Assembly (NCBI RefSeq): GCF_016894345.1
Contig: NZ_CP069798.1
Location: 1,137,385 to 1,201,384 of the forward strand
DNA from: Paralysiella testudinis
GTDB lineage: Bacteria; Pseudomonadota; Gammaproteobacteria; Burkholderiales; Neisseriaceae
Length of the DNA stretch: 64,000 nt
Reading direction: 5' to 3'
Position numbers and translations under genes: made by a program. The notes under the pieces are model-generated. The model had not been told where the DNA came from, did no database searches, and saw only the letters and a list, made by a program, of their open reading frames with translations. Positions 25,006-34,360 of the stretch are shown piece by piece (position 1 is the first letter of the stretch; each line of letters starts with the position of its first letter).

Positions 25006-26911
25006 GAGCTTGGATTTGGCGGTCGATGTCTTCTAACGCATCTTGCCAGCTCAGCCACAGTTCTTCGGTTTCACCTAATTTTACTTTAATTTCGGCCAGC
25101 TTGTTAAGATATTGTTGCAATTGGGCTTTGTTTTCGGGCAAATAAGCGCTTTCGCCGGCCAGAAAGGCTTCGCAGGCCGCTTGTTCGGCTTGCCAAGCAG
25201 CCATATCTTTTTCGGCACGCTCTATTTTTTGCAGCAGCGGCTTGGCCAAGCGGGTGCGCTCTTGACGCATTTGGGCTTCTTGGCGTTTTTGGTCTTTGCG
25301 GTTTTGGCCGCCGGCGGAAGCGGCCGGAGCGCTGGTGGCTTGTTCTTGTGCCAGCCGCCATTGGCGGTAGTCGTTTAAGTCGCCGTCAAAGCTGCTGAGG
25401 CGGCCTTGGTCGATAAGCAAAAAGGCATCGGTGGTGGCTTCCAGCAGGCTGCGGTCGTGCGACACCACCAGCAGTGCACCGGCAAAGCCTTGCAGTGCCA
25501 AGGTGAGGGCGTGGCGCATGTCGAGGTCGAGGTGGTTGGTGGGCTCGTCTAGCAGCAGTAGGTTGGGCTTTTGCCACACAATCATCGCCAGTGCCAGCCG
25601 CGCTTTTTCGCCGCCGGAAAACGGGGCGGTGGTTTGCAGTGCCATGTCGCCGATAAAGTGAAAGCCCCCTAAGAAATTGCGGATTTCCTGCTCGCGTACG
25701 TCGGGGCTGAGCTGTTGGATGTGCCAAACGGGCGATTGGTCGGGGCGTAGGGTGTCGAGCTGGTGTTGGGCGAAATAGCCGATATTGAGCTTTTCGGCGC
25801 GGATAATCTGCCCGGCTTGGGGCTTGAGGCTGCCTGAAATGGCTTTAATCAGGGTGGATTTACCGCTGCCGTTGACGCCCAGCAAGCCGTAGCGGGCGCC
25901 GGATTCGATCGACAGCGATGCCTGCTGCACCACGCTGCCGTGGCCGTAGCCCAAATCCACTGCATCCAGTTTGAGCAGCGGATTGGGCAGGTGTGGCGGC
26001 TGGGCGAATTCGAAGCTGAATTCGCTGTCCAGATGCGCCGGGGCGATGCGCTTGAGCTTGGCCAGCGCTTTCATGCGGCTTTGTGCTTGCACGGCTTTGG
26101 TGGCTTTGGCTTTGAAGCGGTCGATAAATGATTGCAGGTGGGCGATGTGCTGCTGCTGCTTGGTATAGGCGGCTTGCTGTTGTGCCAGCCGCTGGGCGCG
26201 CTCTTGCTGGAAGAAGTCGTAATTGCCGCCGTAGAGGGTGAGCTTTTGGGCGCTTAATTCGGCGGTGTGGGTGGTGGTGGCGTTGAGGAAGTCGGCATCG
26301 TGGGAGATGATGATTTGGGTGGTGCTGCTGGCGGCGAGGTGGTTTTCCAGCCACAGCACGGTTTCCAAATCCAGATGGTTGGTGGGCTCGTCCAGCAGCA
26401 GCAAGTCGGCGCGGCACATCAAGGCTTGCGCCAAATTCAGGCGCATACGCCAGCCGCCGGAAAAGGCGCGTACGGGCTGGCTGTGCTCGGCTTGCGCAAA
26501 GCCCAAGCCGCCCAAGAGCTTGGCGGCGCGGGCGGGGGCGCTGTAGGCGTCAATTTCATCCAGCCGCGCATGGTATTCGGCTTGCAACATGCCGTCGCCC
26601 GCGGCTTCCGCTTGCGCCAAGGCTGCCTGAAAAGCCTGCAATTCGGCATCGCCCTGCAATACATAATCCACGGCGCTGATGTCCAGCGCGGGGGTTTCTT
26701 GCGCTACGCTGGCCAAGCGCCAGTGCTTGGGCACCAACACATCGCCCGCATCGTGGCTGATTTCGCCTTTAATCAGCGCAAACAGGCTGGATTTGCCGGT
26801 GCCGTTTTTGCCAATCAGCCCCACGCGCGCGCCGGGATTGATGGTGAGCGCGGCTTTGTCGAGCAGCACTTTGCTGCCGCGTTGCAGGGTGAGGTTTTTC
26901 AGTTCAATCAT
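24986..26911 (-). CDS. ABC-F family ATPase (YheS-type)
   Basis: This 641-residue soluble protein has two nucleotide-binding domains: Walker A GKNGTGKSS (about 36) and GVNGSGKST (about 346), signatures FSGGWRMRLNLAQAL and FSGGEKARLALAM, and Walker B LLLLDEPTNHLDLE and LLLLDEPTNHLDLD. There is a basic interdomain linker (240-310) and a C-terminal coiled coil (530-635). ABC-F proteins act on ribosomes, not in transport; the N-terminal sequence is closest to YheS. The final five codons and stop come from a Correia-like terminus. Confidence 0.88.
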   Translation of the reverse strand: MIELKNLTLQRGSKVLLDKAALTINPGARVGLIGKNGTGKSSLFALIKGEISHDAGDVLVPKHWRLASVAQETPALDISAVDYVLQGDAELQAFQAALAQAEAAGDGMLQAEYHARLDEIDAYSAPARAAKLLGGLGFAQAEHSQPVRAFSGGWRMRLNLAQALMCRADLLLLDEPTNHLDLETVLWLENHLAASSTTQIIISHDADFLNATTTHTAELSAQKLTLYGGNYDFFQQERAQRLAQQQAAYTKQQQHIAHLQSFIDRFKAKATKAVQAQSRMKALAKLKRIAPAHLDSEFSFEFAQPPHLPNPLLKLDAVDLGYGHGSVVQQASLSIESGARYGLLGVNGSGKSTLIKAISGSLKPQAGQIIRAEKLNIGYFAQHQLDTLRPDQSPVWHIQQLSPDVREQEIRNFLGGFHFIGDMALQTTAPFSGGEKARLALAMIVWQKPNLLLLDEPTNHLDLDMRHALTLALQGFAGALLVVSHDRSLLEATTDAFLLIDQGRLSSFDGDLNDYRQWRLAQEQATSAPAASAGGQNRKDQKRQEAQMRQERTRLAKPLLQKIERAEKDMAAWQAEQAACEAFLAGESAYLPENKAQLQQYLNKLAEIKVKLGETEELWLSWQDALEDIDRQIQAHTNSIK

Positions 26912-26957
26912 GGGCTTTGGGTGGGGATGGGGTTATTCAGGCTGCCTGAAGGTGTAT

Positions 26958-27980
26958 TCAAGCTTGCACAATGTCGCTTAGAGGCCAGCGCGGTTTTACA
27001 TCAAAGCCGCCCGCAGGCTGTGCCGCTTGCAAGTGCAGGGCACCGGCAAAGGCAATCATGGCGCCGTTGTCGGTGCACAGGCTTAAGGGCGGGAAATAGG
27101 TGTGTACCTTGTTTAGGCTGCCCAAGCGCTGGCGCAGCTGCCAGTTGGCACCCACGCCGCCGGCCACCACCAAGCGCTTAAAGCCAGTTTGGCGCAAGGC
27201 TTGTTGCGCTTTGGCGGCAAGCACGTCTACCACGGCGTCTTGGAAAGCGCGGCAGATGTCGTTGCGGGTTTGCTCGCTTAAGGGGGCGCCGTTATCGCTG
27301 GCGCGGGCTTTGTTGACGGCGGTGAGCACGGCGGTTTTGAGGCCGGAAAAGCTCATGTTTAAATCGCCCGAGTGCAACATCGGGCGCGGCAATTCAAATG
27401 CACCGGCGCGCCCCAGTTTGGCCAATTCAGACAATTTGGCACCGCCGGGATAAGGCAGGCCGAGCAGTTTGGCGGTTTTGTCGAAGGCTTCGCCGGCGGC
27501 GTCGTCCACGCTTTCGCCGAGCAAGGTGTAGTCGCCCACGCCGCGCACGGCCATAAATTGGCTGTGTCCGCCCGACACCAACAATGCCACAAACGGAAAT
27601 TCGGGAATGTCGTCGCCCAGCAGCGGCGAGAGCAAATGGCCTTCGAGGTGGTGCACCGGAATCACCGGTTTGTTGAGCGCAAAAGCCAGCGCATTGGCAA
27701 AGCTTGCACCGGCCAGCAAAGCGCCGCCCAAGCCCGGGCCTTGGGTGTAGGCCACGGCGCTGATGTCGGCATAGCTTTTGCCCGCCTGTTGCAGGCAAGC
27801 TTGGGTGAGCGGCACCAGGCGGCGGATGTGGTCGCGGCTGGCCAGCTCCGGCACCACGCCGCCGTATTCGGCGTGCATGGCCATTTGCGTGTGCAATTGA
27901 TGGGCAAGCAGACCGGCAGAGGTGTCGTAGAGCGCCACGCCGGTTTCGTCGCAAGAAGATTCGATACCCAATACCAACAT
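26958..27980 (-). CDS. tsaD: tRNA N6-threonylcarbamoyladenosine transferase TsaD
   Basis: This 340-residue ASKHA-fold enzyme moves the threonylcarbamoyl group from TC-AMP to A37 of ANN-decoding tRNAs, with TsaB and TsaE. It starts [19 protein letters not shown] and carries the metal-binding HHLEGH motif, [11 protein letters not shown] and [15 protein letters not shown]. Length is standard. It is divergent from queC, with 183 bp between the starts. Confidence 0.96.
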   Translation of the reverse strand: MLVLGIESSCDETGVALYDTSAGLLAHQLHTQMAMHAEYGGVVPELASRDHIRRLVPLTQACLQQAGKSYADISAVAYTQGPGLGGALLAGASFANALAFALNKPVIPVHHLEGHLLSPLLGDDIPEFPFVALLVSGGHSQFMAVRGVGDYTLLGESVDDAAGEAFDKTAKLLGLPYPGGAKLSELAKLGRAGAFELPRPMLHSGDLNMSFSGLKTAVLTAVNKARASDNGAPLSEQTRNDICRAFQDAVVDVLAAKAQQALRQTGFKRLVVAGGVGANWQLRQRLGSLNKVHTYFPPLSLCTDNGAMIAFAGALHLQAAQPAGGFDVKPRWPLSDIVQA

Positions 27981-28055
27981 AATCTAAAGGCTGCCTGAAA
28001 GCGCTAAAAGCGGCCATTTTACCTGATTTCGGCATAGCCCGTGGCAATGACGCGT

Positions 28056-28061
28056 TATAAT
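28056..28061 (+). promoter_or_regulatory. -10 of queC operon promoter
   Basis: TATAAT at 28056-28061 is a perfect -10; the -35 region is poor. The predicted start near 28068 precedes the candidate preQ1 leader by about 14 nt. Confidence 0.5.
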
Positions 28062-28081
28062 GCCGCCTTTGCACCAAATAC

Positions 28082-28155
28082 GCGTGGTTCGCAATCCGCC
28101 CACGCCAGGCGCGCGGTTTTATCCGTATAGGCTGCCTGAAACCAAAACTAAGGAA
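28082..28155 (+). promoter_or_regulatory. candidate preQ1-I-like riboswitch leader of queC
   Basis: GCGTGG (28082-28087) pairs with CCACGC (28100-28105) around the loop TTCGCAATCCGC, which resembles the preQ1-I aptamer's P1 stem and loop (GGTTCGCA...CC). An A-rich tail, CAAAACTAAGGAA (28143-28155), matches the aptamer tail that overlaps the Shine-Dalgarno. However, 38 bp including an uptake sequence separate stem and tail, whereas classical aptamers have under 10, so this may be an expanded, a decayed or a coincidental form. Confidence 0.35.
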
Positions 28156-28163
28156 CCCATTGT

Positions 28164-28826
28164 ATGACCCATCCCGATAAAGCGCTGGTGATTTTTTCCG
28201 GCGGCCAAGACTCCACCACCTGCTTAATTCAAGCCATTGCCCGCTATGGGCGCGAGCAGGTGCACACCATCACCTTCCAATACGGCCAGCGCCATGCCAT
28301 CGAGCTGGAACGCGCCCGCTGGATTGCCGCCGATTTGGGCGTGCACCAAACCGTGCTTGATTTAAGCCTGATGCAGCAAATCACCCATAATGCCTTGATG
28401 GACAAAACCGCCGCCATCGAAAATTCCGTGGGCGGCCCGCCCAATACCTTTGTTGACGGGCGCAACGCTTTGTTTTTGCTGTATGCCGCCATTTACGCCA
28501 AAGGGCAGGGCATTGCCCACATCATCACCGGCGTGTGCGAAACCGATTTTTCCGGCTACCCCGATTGCCGCGATGTGTTTGTGAAATCGATGAATGTCAC
28601 CCTTAATTTGGCGATGGACTACGCCTTCCAACTCCACACCCCGCTGATGTACCTCACCAAAGCGCAAACGTGGGCATTGGCCGATGATTTGGGCTGCCTG
28701 AACTATGTGCGGCAACACACCCACACCTGCTATGCGGGCGTGGCGGGCGGCTGCGGCCAATGCCCGGCTTGTGTGCTGCGCGAGCGCGGTTTGGCGGAAT
28801 ATTTGGCACACAAGGCGGTGGTATGA
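28164..28826 (+). CDS. queC: 7-cyano-7-deazaguanine synthase QueC
   Basis: This 220-residue PP-loop ATPase converts 7-carboxy-7-deazaguanine and ammonia to preQ0 in queuosine synthesis. It has the PP-loop [11 protein letters not shown], the core [17 protein letters not shown] and the C-terminal zinc cluster [21 protein letters not shown] precedes the start. Its TGA overlaps the queD ATG (ATGA), so queC, queD and queE are one translationally coupled operon. Confidence 0.96.
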   Translation: MTHPDKALVIFSGGQDSTTCLIQAIARYGREQVHTITFQYGQRHAIELERARWIAADLGVHQTVLDLSLMQQITHNALMDKTAAIENSVGGPPNTFVDGRNALFLLYAAIYAKGQGIAHIITGVCETDFSGYPDCRDVFVKSMNVTLNLAMDYAFQLHTPLMYLTKAQTWALADDLGCLNYVRQHTHTCYAGVAGGCGQCPACVLRERGLAEYLAHKAVV

Positions 28827-29257
28827 AGATTGTGAAAACCTTTTCGTTTGACTTGGCGCACATGCTCGACGGCCATGATGGCAAATGCCGCAACCTGCAC
28901 GGCCACACTTATAAACTGGAAGTGGAAATTTCAGGCAGCCTGGCGCAAGGCGGTGCTAAAGACGGTATGGTGATGGATTTTGCCGATGTGAAAGCCTGCG
29001 TCAAACACTGGGTGGCAGAGCCGTTTGACCACGCCTTTGTGTACAACCGCCACAGCGAGCGCGAAAGCCGCTTGGCGGCTTTGCTGCAAAACTGGCAACT
29101 CAAAACCGTGGCCATGGATAAGCGCACCACTGCCGAAAACATGGCGCAGCATATGTTTTGCCTGTTGCGGCAACAAGGCGGCCTCAACGTATCTGCTATC
29201 CGCCTGTGGGAAACGCCCACATCGTATTGTGAATACACCGGAGCCAATCATGACTGA
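28823..29257 (+). CDS. queD: 6-carboxytetrahydropterin synthase QueD
   Basis: This 144-residue pterin-fold enzyme turns dihydroneopterin triphosphate into 6-carboxytetrahydropterin. Its start [15 protein letters not shown] supplies the first zinc histidine, and [13 protein letters not shown] the catalytic cysteine and HxH zinc ligands; FDHAFVYN and [10 protein letters not shown] are also typical. ATG 28823 overlaps the queC stop, and its own stop overlaps queE by 8 bp. A DUS lies in frame (SGSL). Confidence 0.93.
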   Translation: MKIVKTFSFDLAHMLDGHDGKCRNLHGHTYKLEVEISGSLAQGGAKDGMVMDFADVKACVKHWVAEPFDHAFVYNRHSERESRLAALLQNWQLKTVAMDKRTTAENMAQHMFCLLRQQGGLNVSAIRLWETPTSYCEYTGANHD

Positions 29258-29864
29258 GCCGCAATACCGTATTGTGGAGATTTTCCAAAGTATGCAGGGC
29301 GAAGGCTACAACAGTGGCATGGCGGCGGTGTTTATCCGTTTTGGCAAATGCAATTTAGCGTGCAGCTGGTGCGACACCGATTACCTGCGTTTCAACACCA
29401 TGAGCCTGAGCGCCGTAGTGCAGCAGGTACAAAACCATACTGCCGCCAATATCATCATCACCGGCGGCGAGCCCACCATCCAGCCGCAGCTTGAAACGCT
29501 ATTGGATGCCTTAAAAGCGTGTGGCTATTATCTGTGTATCGAAACCAACGGCTTAATGCCGGTGCCCGCACAGATTGACTATATCGCCGCGAGCCCCAAA
29601 GCCTGCTATGCCGCCAAATATGCTGCACAATGTATTGAACACGCCGACGAAGTGCGCATTGTGGCCGATGGCGATGTTACTGCCTTTGCCCGCAGTATGG
29701 CCGCCCGTATCCGTGCCCGCCACTATTACTTATCGCCGTTGGACACCGAAGGCAGCATGAACATCGGCCACACCTTGCAGCAACTCGGTGCACTCAACCA
29801 ACAGCCCGCGCCCGAGCATTGGCAGCTATCGGTGCAGGCGCATAAATGGGCGGGTATTGAGTAG
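29250..29864 (+). CDS. queE: 7-carboxy-7-deazaguanine synthase QueE (radical SAM)
   Basis: This 204-residue radical SAM enzyme rearranges carboxytetrahydropterin to 7-carboxy-7-deazaguanine. It shows EIFQSMQGEGYNSG, then RFGKCNLACSWCDTDY with a canonical CxxxCxxC cluster motif, IIITGGEPTIQPQ and the SPLDTEGSMN stretch near the end. It is the last gene of the coupled queCDE operon. A MITE-like element starts 9 bp after the stop. Confidence 0.94.
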   Translation: MTEPQYRIVEIFQSMQGEGYNSGMAAVFIRFGKCNLACSWCDTDYLRFNTMSLSAVVQQVQNHTAANIIITGGEPTIQPQLETLLDALKACGYYLCIETNGLMPVPAQIDYIAASPKACYAAKYAAQCIEHADEVRIVADGDVTAFARSMAARIRARHYYLSPLDTEGSMNIGHTLQQLGALNQQPAPEHWQLSVQAHKWAGIE

Positions 29865-29873
29865 GGTGGCTAT

Positions 29874-30040
29874 ACTAGGGTCTGTTCACATTTCATCGCG
29901 TGGCTCTATTTTGGCTTGAAAGCCCGCTTTTTGCGTTGAAAATGCGCGCAAGATGTTCAACCTTGCTGTGCTTTTCGCCTTGGACGCAGACTTTTCTGCT
30001 CAAAATCCGGTGCACGGCTAAAATGTGAACAGACCCTAGT
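29874..30040. mobile_element. MITE-like element, copy 2 (167 bp)
   Basis: A perfect 17-bp terminal inverted repeat, ACTAGGGTCTGTTCACA at 29874-29890 and its complement at 30024-30040, bounds a segment with no gene. The interior resembles the element at 473-636 (TTGCGTTGAAAATGCGCGC, TTGCTGTGCTTTTCGCCTTG, CTGCTCAAAATCC). It occupies most of the 293-bp gap between queE and the DUF493 gene; the remainder holds one DUS. Confidence 0.72.
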
Positions 30041-30157
30041 CTTATGCTTCAGGCAGCCTCATGGCGATGGCCGAGTATTTGCGTTAAAATTGCGTTTGCT
30101 TGAATTTTGCAACGTTGCCCCGAGCTGAGCAATATTGCCGTTAAAAAGGTTACCGCC

Positions 30158-30427
30158 ATGAGCGAAACACGCGAAAATTTAATCGAATTTCCCACCGATT
30201 TCCCGCTGAAAATCATGGGTGTACAACACCCCGAATTTGCCGCCACCGTGCTGGATGTGGTGCGTCAATATGCGCCCGATACCGAAGAAAAGCACCTGAC
30301 CATCCGCGACAGCAGCAAAGGCAACTACCTGAGCTGCACCGCTACCGTGCGCGCCGAAAGCCAAGAGCAGCTCGACAATATTTATCGCGCCCTTACCGCC
30401 CACCCGATGGTGAAAGTGGTGCTGTAA
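30158..30427 (+). CDS. DUF493 (YbeD-like) protein
   Basis: This 89-residue ferredoxin-like-fold protein matches YbeD/DUF493: [19 protein letters not shown] at the start, [25 protein letters not shown] and HPMVKVVL at the end. It commonly precedes lipB in proteobacteria and is thought to have an ACT-like regulatory role, though this is unproven. ATG 30158 is chosen over an upstream in-frame start. Its TAA shares a base with the lipB ATG (TAATG), indicating coupling. Confidence 0.88.
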   Translation: MSETRENLIEFPTDFPLKIMGVQHPEFAATVLDVVRQYAPDTEEKHLTIRDSSKGNYLSCTATVRAESQEQLDNIYRALTAHPMVKVVL

Positions 30428-31032
30428 TGAAAACCGTGCCGCTGGGCTTGCGCGACTACGCACCGGTATTCGCCGCTATGCAGGCTTTTACCGAAACCCG
30501 CCATGAAGCCACCGAAGACGAATTGTGGATTGTAGAGCACCCACCGGTGTTCACCCAAGGCATGGCGGGCAAGCCCGAGCATATTTTGCAAACCGGCGCC
30601 ATTCCGGTGGTGCAAATCGACCGCGGCGGCCAAGTGACCTACCACGGCCCCGGCCAATTGGTGGTGTATACCCTGATTGATTTCAAGCGCCGCGGCATCA
30701 GCGTGCGCGACTTAGTTACGCGGCTGGAAAATAGCATTATCGCCACCTTGGCCGACTACGGCATTGCCGCCGCCGCCGACCCCAAACGCCCCGGCGTGTA
30801 TGTGGGCGCGGCCAAAATCGCCTCCTTGGGTTTGCGCATCAAACACGGCGCCGTTTACCACGGCCTAGCCTTGAATATCGACATGGATTTAAGCCCGTTT
30901 GCCTACATCAACCCCTGCGGTTACGCAGGTATGGCGATGACGCAAATGGCCAACTACCTCAAGCCCTGCCCGCCGCTGGCCGAAGTGGCGGCTAAATTGA
31001 CTGCGCATTTGAGCGCACAATTAAATACCTAA
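30427..31032 (+). CDS. lipB: octanoyltransferase LipB
   Basis: This 201-residue enzyme transfers octanoyl from acyl carrier protein to lipoyl domains. Key sequences are [52 protein letters not shown] (catalytic lysine) and [13 protein letters not shown] (acyl-accepting cysteine). It overlaps DUF493 by one base and is followed by lipA after 32 bp. Confidence 0.95.
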   Translation: MKTVPLGLRDYAPVFAAMQAFTETRHEATEDELWIVEHPPVFTQGMAGKPEHILQTGAIPVVQIDRGGQVTYHGPGQLVVYTLIDFKRRGISVRDLVTRLENSIIATLADYGIAAAADPKRPGVYVGAAKIASLGLRIKHGAVYHGLALNIDMDLSPFAYINPCGYAGMAMTQMANYLKPCPPLAEVAAKLTAHLSAQLNT

Positions 31033-31064
31033 ACACCACACATCACATAATAGAAAGCAAGCGC

Positions 31065-32018
31065 ATGAGCCACGATAATAGCCAGGGCGTCAAACACAAA
31101 GGTGCCGCCAAAACCGCCCGCATCCCGATTAAAGTGGTGCCCTTGGCCGAAAAACTCAAAAAGCCCGAGTGGATACGCGCCAAGCTGCCCACGGGTAATA
31201 AGTTTTTTGAAATCAAAAACATCTTGCGCGAGCAAAAGCTGCATACTGTGTGCGAAGAAGCCTCTTGCCCCAATATCGGCGAATGCTTCAGCAAAGGCAC
31301 CGCCACCTTTATGATTATGGGCGACATCTGCACCCGCCGCTGTCCGTTTTGCGATGTCGGCCATGGCCGCCCCAATCCGCTGGACGCCAACGAGCCGCAG
31401 CACCTGGCCGAATCGGTCAAGGCAATGAAATTACGCTATGTGGTGATTACCTCGGTGGATCGCGATGATTTGCGCGATGGCGGCGCCCAGCACTTTGCCG
31501 ACTGCATCCGCGCCGTGCGCGAAGCCAGCCCGCAAACGCAAATCGAAGTGTTGGTGCCCGACTTCCGCGGCCGCCTTGATTTGGCACTGGATATTTTGGC
31601 GCAAACCCCGCCCGACGTACTCAACCACAACCTCGAAACCGCCCCGCGCCTCTACAAACAAGCCCGCCCCGGCTCCGACTACCAGCATTCGCTCGACTTA
31701 CTCAAACGCTACAAAGCGATGATGCCCAATGTGGCCACCAAGTCCGGCATTATGGTGGGCTTGGGCGAAACCGACGAAGAAGTGCTGCAAGTAATGCAAG
31801 ATTTGCGCCAGCACGATGTGGAAATGATTACCGTGGGGCAGTATTTGCAGCCCAGCAACAGCCATTTGCCGGTGCTGCGCTACGTTACCCCCGACCAATT
31901 CAAGGCCTTCGAAACCCGCGCCTACGAAATCGGCTTCAAACACGCCGCCATCGGCGCCATGGTGCGCTCCAGCTACCATGCCGATGTGCAAGCCGAACAT
32001 GCGGGCGTGGTGGAGTAA
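31065..32018 (+). CDS. lipA: lipoyl synthase LipA (radical SAM)
   Basis: This 317-residue enzyme inserts two sulfurs into protein-bound octanoate. It has both iron-sulfur motifs: the auxiliary cluster [12 protein letters not shown] and the radical SAM cluster [13 protein letters not shown]. The basic N-terminal extension and later [15 protein letters not shown], then MVRSSYHAD with the serine ligand, are typical. It completes a DUF493-lipB-lipA lipoate unit. Confidence 0.97.
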   Translation: MSHDNSQGVKHKGAAKTARIPIKVVPLAEKLKKPEWIRAKLPTGNKFFEIKNILREQKLHTVCEEASCPNIGECFSKGTATFMIMGDICTRRCPFCDVGHGRPNPLDANEPQHLAESVKAMKLRYVVITSVDRDDLRDGGAQHFADCIRAVREASPQTQIEVLVPDFRGRLDLALDILAQTPPDVLNHNLETAPRLYKQARPGSDYQHSLDLLKRYKAMMPNVATKSGIMVGLGETDEEVLQVMQDLRQHDVEMITVGQYLQPSNSHLPVLRYVTPDQFKAFETRAYEIGFKHAAIGAMVRSSYHADVQAEHAGVVE

Positions 32019-32096
32019 GCGTGGGCATCAAATGTTGCGGTTAAAGTGGCTGCCCGCACACCGTGATGAGGCGAATTGGCGCAAGGCTGGCTGTAT

Positions 32097-32360
32097 TCAA
32101 AGCTTGCCATAATGGTAACGGCATTGCGCCACCATCACCCTATCATTACTCACGCGGTAAACCAGCCGGTGTTCTTTGTTGATGCGGCGCGACCAAAAGC
32201 CTGACCAATTGTGCTTCAGCGGCTCAGGATCCCCCAATCCAGCAAATGGCTGGCGCTGAATGCCTTTCAGCAGCATATTGATGCGTTTCAGCATGCGTTT
32301 ATCGGTTTGTTGCCAATACATATAATCGTTCCAAGCATCATCGGCCCACGCCAGCATCAT
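32097..32360 (-). CDS. yoeB: YoeB-family toxin (ribosome-dependent mRNA interferase)
   Basis: This 87-residue protein is a typical YoeB: AWADDAWNDYMYWQQTDKR at the start, KLNxLL-like helix, GLGDPEPLKHNWSGFWSRRI with the catalytic Glu/Arg region, EHRLVYRV and the C-terminal CRYHYGKL with the catalytic histidine and tyrosine. It cleaves mRNA on the ribosome when the antitoxin is lost. The ATG overlaps the antitoxin stop by 4 bp, as usual. Confidence 0.93.
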   Translation of the reverse strand: MMLAWADDAWNDYMYWQQTDKRMLKRINMLLKGIQRQPFAGLGDPEPLKHNWSGFWSRRINKEHRLVYRVSNDRVMVAQCRYHYGKL

Positions 32361-32611
32361 TCTTCCAGCATCCCGTGTTGTTGTGCTTCACCGGCGCGAA
32401 TCTGTGCCACTGCCCGGTTCAGTCGCTCGGCATTGGCTGGGCTGGCCATCAGGTAGGCGGTTTCTTCGTAAGACTGAAAATCTTCCAAACTCATGACCAC
32501 GGCCGGTTTACCGTTTTGGCGGGTTACCAAAACCGGCTTGTGGTTGTCGTTGACCTTATCCAGCACCCCGGCCAATCCGGCGCGGAAAGCAGAGTAGCTC
32601 ATGGTATCCAT
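32357..32611 (-). CDS. yefM: YefM-family antitoxin (Phd/YefM)
   Basis: This 84-residue antitoxin starts MDTMSYSAFRAGLAGVLD and contains the DNA-binding core PVLVTRQNGKPAVVMSLEDFQSYEET spread over residues 27-52, followed by an acidic toxin-binding tail. It should neutralise the downstream YoeB toxin and repress its own operon. The first ATG (32611) is chosen because AAAGGAA lies at good spacing upstream. Confidence 0.93.
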   Translation of the reverse strand: MDTMSYSAFRAGLAGVLDKVNDNHKPVLVTRQNGKPAVVMSLEDFQSYEETAYLMASPANAERLNRAVAQIRAGEAQQHGMLEE

Positions 32612-32648
32612 TGGCGGTTTCCTTTGATGAATTTAATGGGTACTTATT

Positions 32649-32677
32649 ATTGTACAGGTACGTATTTTTGTACGCAA
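32649..32677 (-). promoter_or_regulatory. yefM-yoeB promoter with TGTACA operators
   Basis: On the minus strand, TTGCGT (32672-32677) and TACAAT (32649-32654) are spaced by 17 bp. The promoter overlaps TGTACA (32651-32656), a second GTAC-containing palindrome TACGTA (32659-32664) and TGTACG (32669-32674). TGTACA hexamers are the known recognition core of YefM-YoeB operators, so autorepression is likely. Confidence 0.7.
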
Positions 32678-32813
32678 TTGGATTGTCACTTAAACCCAAT
32701 GCCCGGCTTACCCGGTGTTTTTTGGGCTTGCTCGAATTACCGGCTACAGCAAAGACAAGCGCACTTTACGTTTAAGCCCAGTCCATTGGAAAGGTGTTGG
32801 GCAATCCATAAAC

Positions 32814-32846
32814 AAAAAAGCGTTCAGGCAGCCTGAACGCTTTTTT
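32814..32846. terminator. bidirectional DUS terminator downstream of permease gene
   Basis: AAAAAAGCGTTCAGGC and its complement flank the centre of a DUS palindrome; both tails are runs of six A or T. It ends the leftward permease transcript 14 bp past its stop. The 32678-32813 stretch beside it holds no recognisable feature. Confidence 0.9.
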
Positions 32847-32859
32847 ATTGCCTAAGCAA

Positions 32860-34257
32860 TTATTGCCGGCCCAGCATATCGTCGCGCGGGGCGGCGTCGC
32901 GGTGGTGGCCGGTGGCGCGGAAGTAGGCGTAGCCCAGCCCCAGAATGCCCAAGAAAATCACAAACACGGTGGTGTTGTACCAAGCCATGGCGAGGAAGGC
33001 GCCGATGGCAATCACCAAGGCCACCAGCGGCATAATCGGGTATAGCGGCGCGTTAAACGGGCGCTCCAGCCTAGGCTCGGTGCGGCGCAGTTTCAGCAGG
33101 CTGAACATGGCGATGATGTACATCAGCAAGGCACCGAATACCGACATGGTGATGATGTTGGCGGTGAGCGGCTGGCCGCCAATCACAATCAGGTTGTCGC
33201 TGAAAATGGCGGCAATGCCCACCACGCCACCCAGTAAAACGGCGCGATGCGGGGTGCGGAAGCGTTGGTTTACCTTGGCAAACATCGGCGGCATGTAGCC
33301 GGCACGGCTAAGGGCGAAAATCTGGCGCGAATAGCCCATGATAATGCCGTGAAAGCTGGCAATCAGGCCAAACAAGCCCAGCCACACCAGCATGTGCAGC
33401 CAGCCGCTGTTGTGGCCGACAATCATTTTCATCGCTTGCGGCAAGGGGTCGTTGAGGTTGGACAGCTCGCGCCAATCGCCCGCGCCGCCGGCAAAAATCA
33501 TTACCCCCAGCGCCAGTGCCACTAAGGTGAGAATGGCGCAGATATAGGCGCGCGGCACGGTGCGGCGCGGGTCTTTGGTTTCTTCGGCGGCCATGGCCAC
33601 GCCTTCAATGGCCAGAAAAAACCAGATGGCAAACGGAATCGAGGCCAAAATGCCGCCCCAAGTGGCGGTGCTGAAGGTATTGCTGCCGGCCCAGCCGTTG
33701 GCGGTGAAATTGGCCCAGGAGAAGCCGGGCGACACCACCCCCATAAACACCAGCAATTCGCCGATGGCAATAATGGTAACCACCAACTCGAAGTTGGCGG
33801 CGATGTGCATGCCCAGAATATTGAGCGTCATAAACACCACATAAGCGCCCACCGCCGCCAGCTTGGGATCCAGCCCCGGAAACTGCACGTTCAAATAGGC
33901 GCCGATGGCCAGCGCAATGGCGGGCGGGGCAAACACGAATTCAATCAGCGTGGCCATGCCGGCAAAATAGCCGCCGGTGGGGCCGTAGGCACGCAGGCCG
34001 TAGGCAAACGGGCCGCCCGCGTGCGGAATGGCGGTGGTGAGCTCGGTATAGCTGAAGATAAACGCCACATACATCAGCGCAATCACCGCCACGGCAATCA
34101 GAAAGCCCAGTGTGCCGGCGGAGGCCCAGCCGTAGCTCCAGCCGAAATAGTCGCCGGAAATCACCAGGCCAACGGCAATGCCCCACAGGTGTATTGCGCC
34201 CAAGGTCGGTTTTAGCTCGCGCACCACCCGGGTTTGGTTGAGTTTGGGTTCGCTCAT
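32860..34257 (-). CDS. APC-family amino acid/ethanolamine permease
   Basis: This 465-residue inner-membrane transporter has about 12 helices. The opening LGAIHLWGIAVGLVISGDYF, then GWSYGWASAGTLGF, matches the ethanolamine permease (Eat) branch of the APC superfamily. FSYTELTTAIPHAGGPFAYG and AIEGVAMAAEETKDPRRTVP are typical APC texts. ATG 34257 has AAGGAG upstream. It is the last gene of the leftward amine cluster, and its likely substrate (ethanolamine or a small amine) should feed the enzymes encoded upstream. Confidence 0.82.
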   Translation of the reverse strand: MSEPKLNQTRVVRELKPTLGAIHLWGIAVGLVISGDYFGWSYGWASAGTLGFLIAVAVIALMYVAFIFSYTELTTAIPHAGGPFAYGLRAYGPTGGYFAGMATLIEFVFAPPAIALAIGAYLNVQFPGLDPKLAAVGAYVVFMTLNILGMHIAANFELVVTIIAIGELLVFMGVVSPGFSWANFTANGWAGSNTFSTATWGGILASIPFAIWFFLAIEGVAMAAEETKDPRRTVPRAYICAILTLVALALGVMIFAGGAGDWRELSNLNDPLPQAMKMIVGHNSGWLHMLVWLGLFGLIASFHGIIMGYSRQIFALSRAGYMPPMFAKVNQRFRTPHRAVLLGGVVGIAAIFSDNLIVIGGQPLTANIITMSVFGALLMYIIAMFSLLKLRRTEPRLERPFNAPLYPIMPLVALVIAIGAFLAMAWYNTTVFVIFLGILGLGYAYFRATGHHRDAAPRDDMLGRQ

Positions 34258-34360
34258 GTGTTGCTCCTTGAAATGGAAAAGCATGTATCAAAACGGAACG
34301 ATAAGGCGGCAGGCCGCCGGGGGTGCAGGGTAGTTATGTTTAATCAGTGCAGCTAATCAA

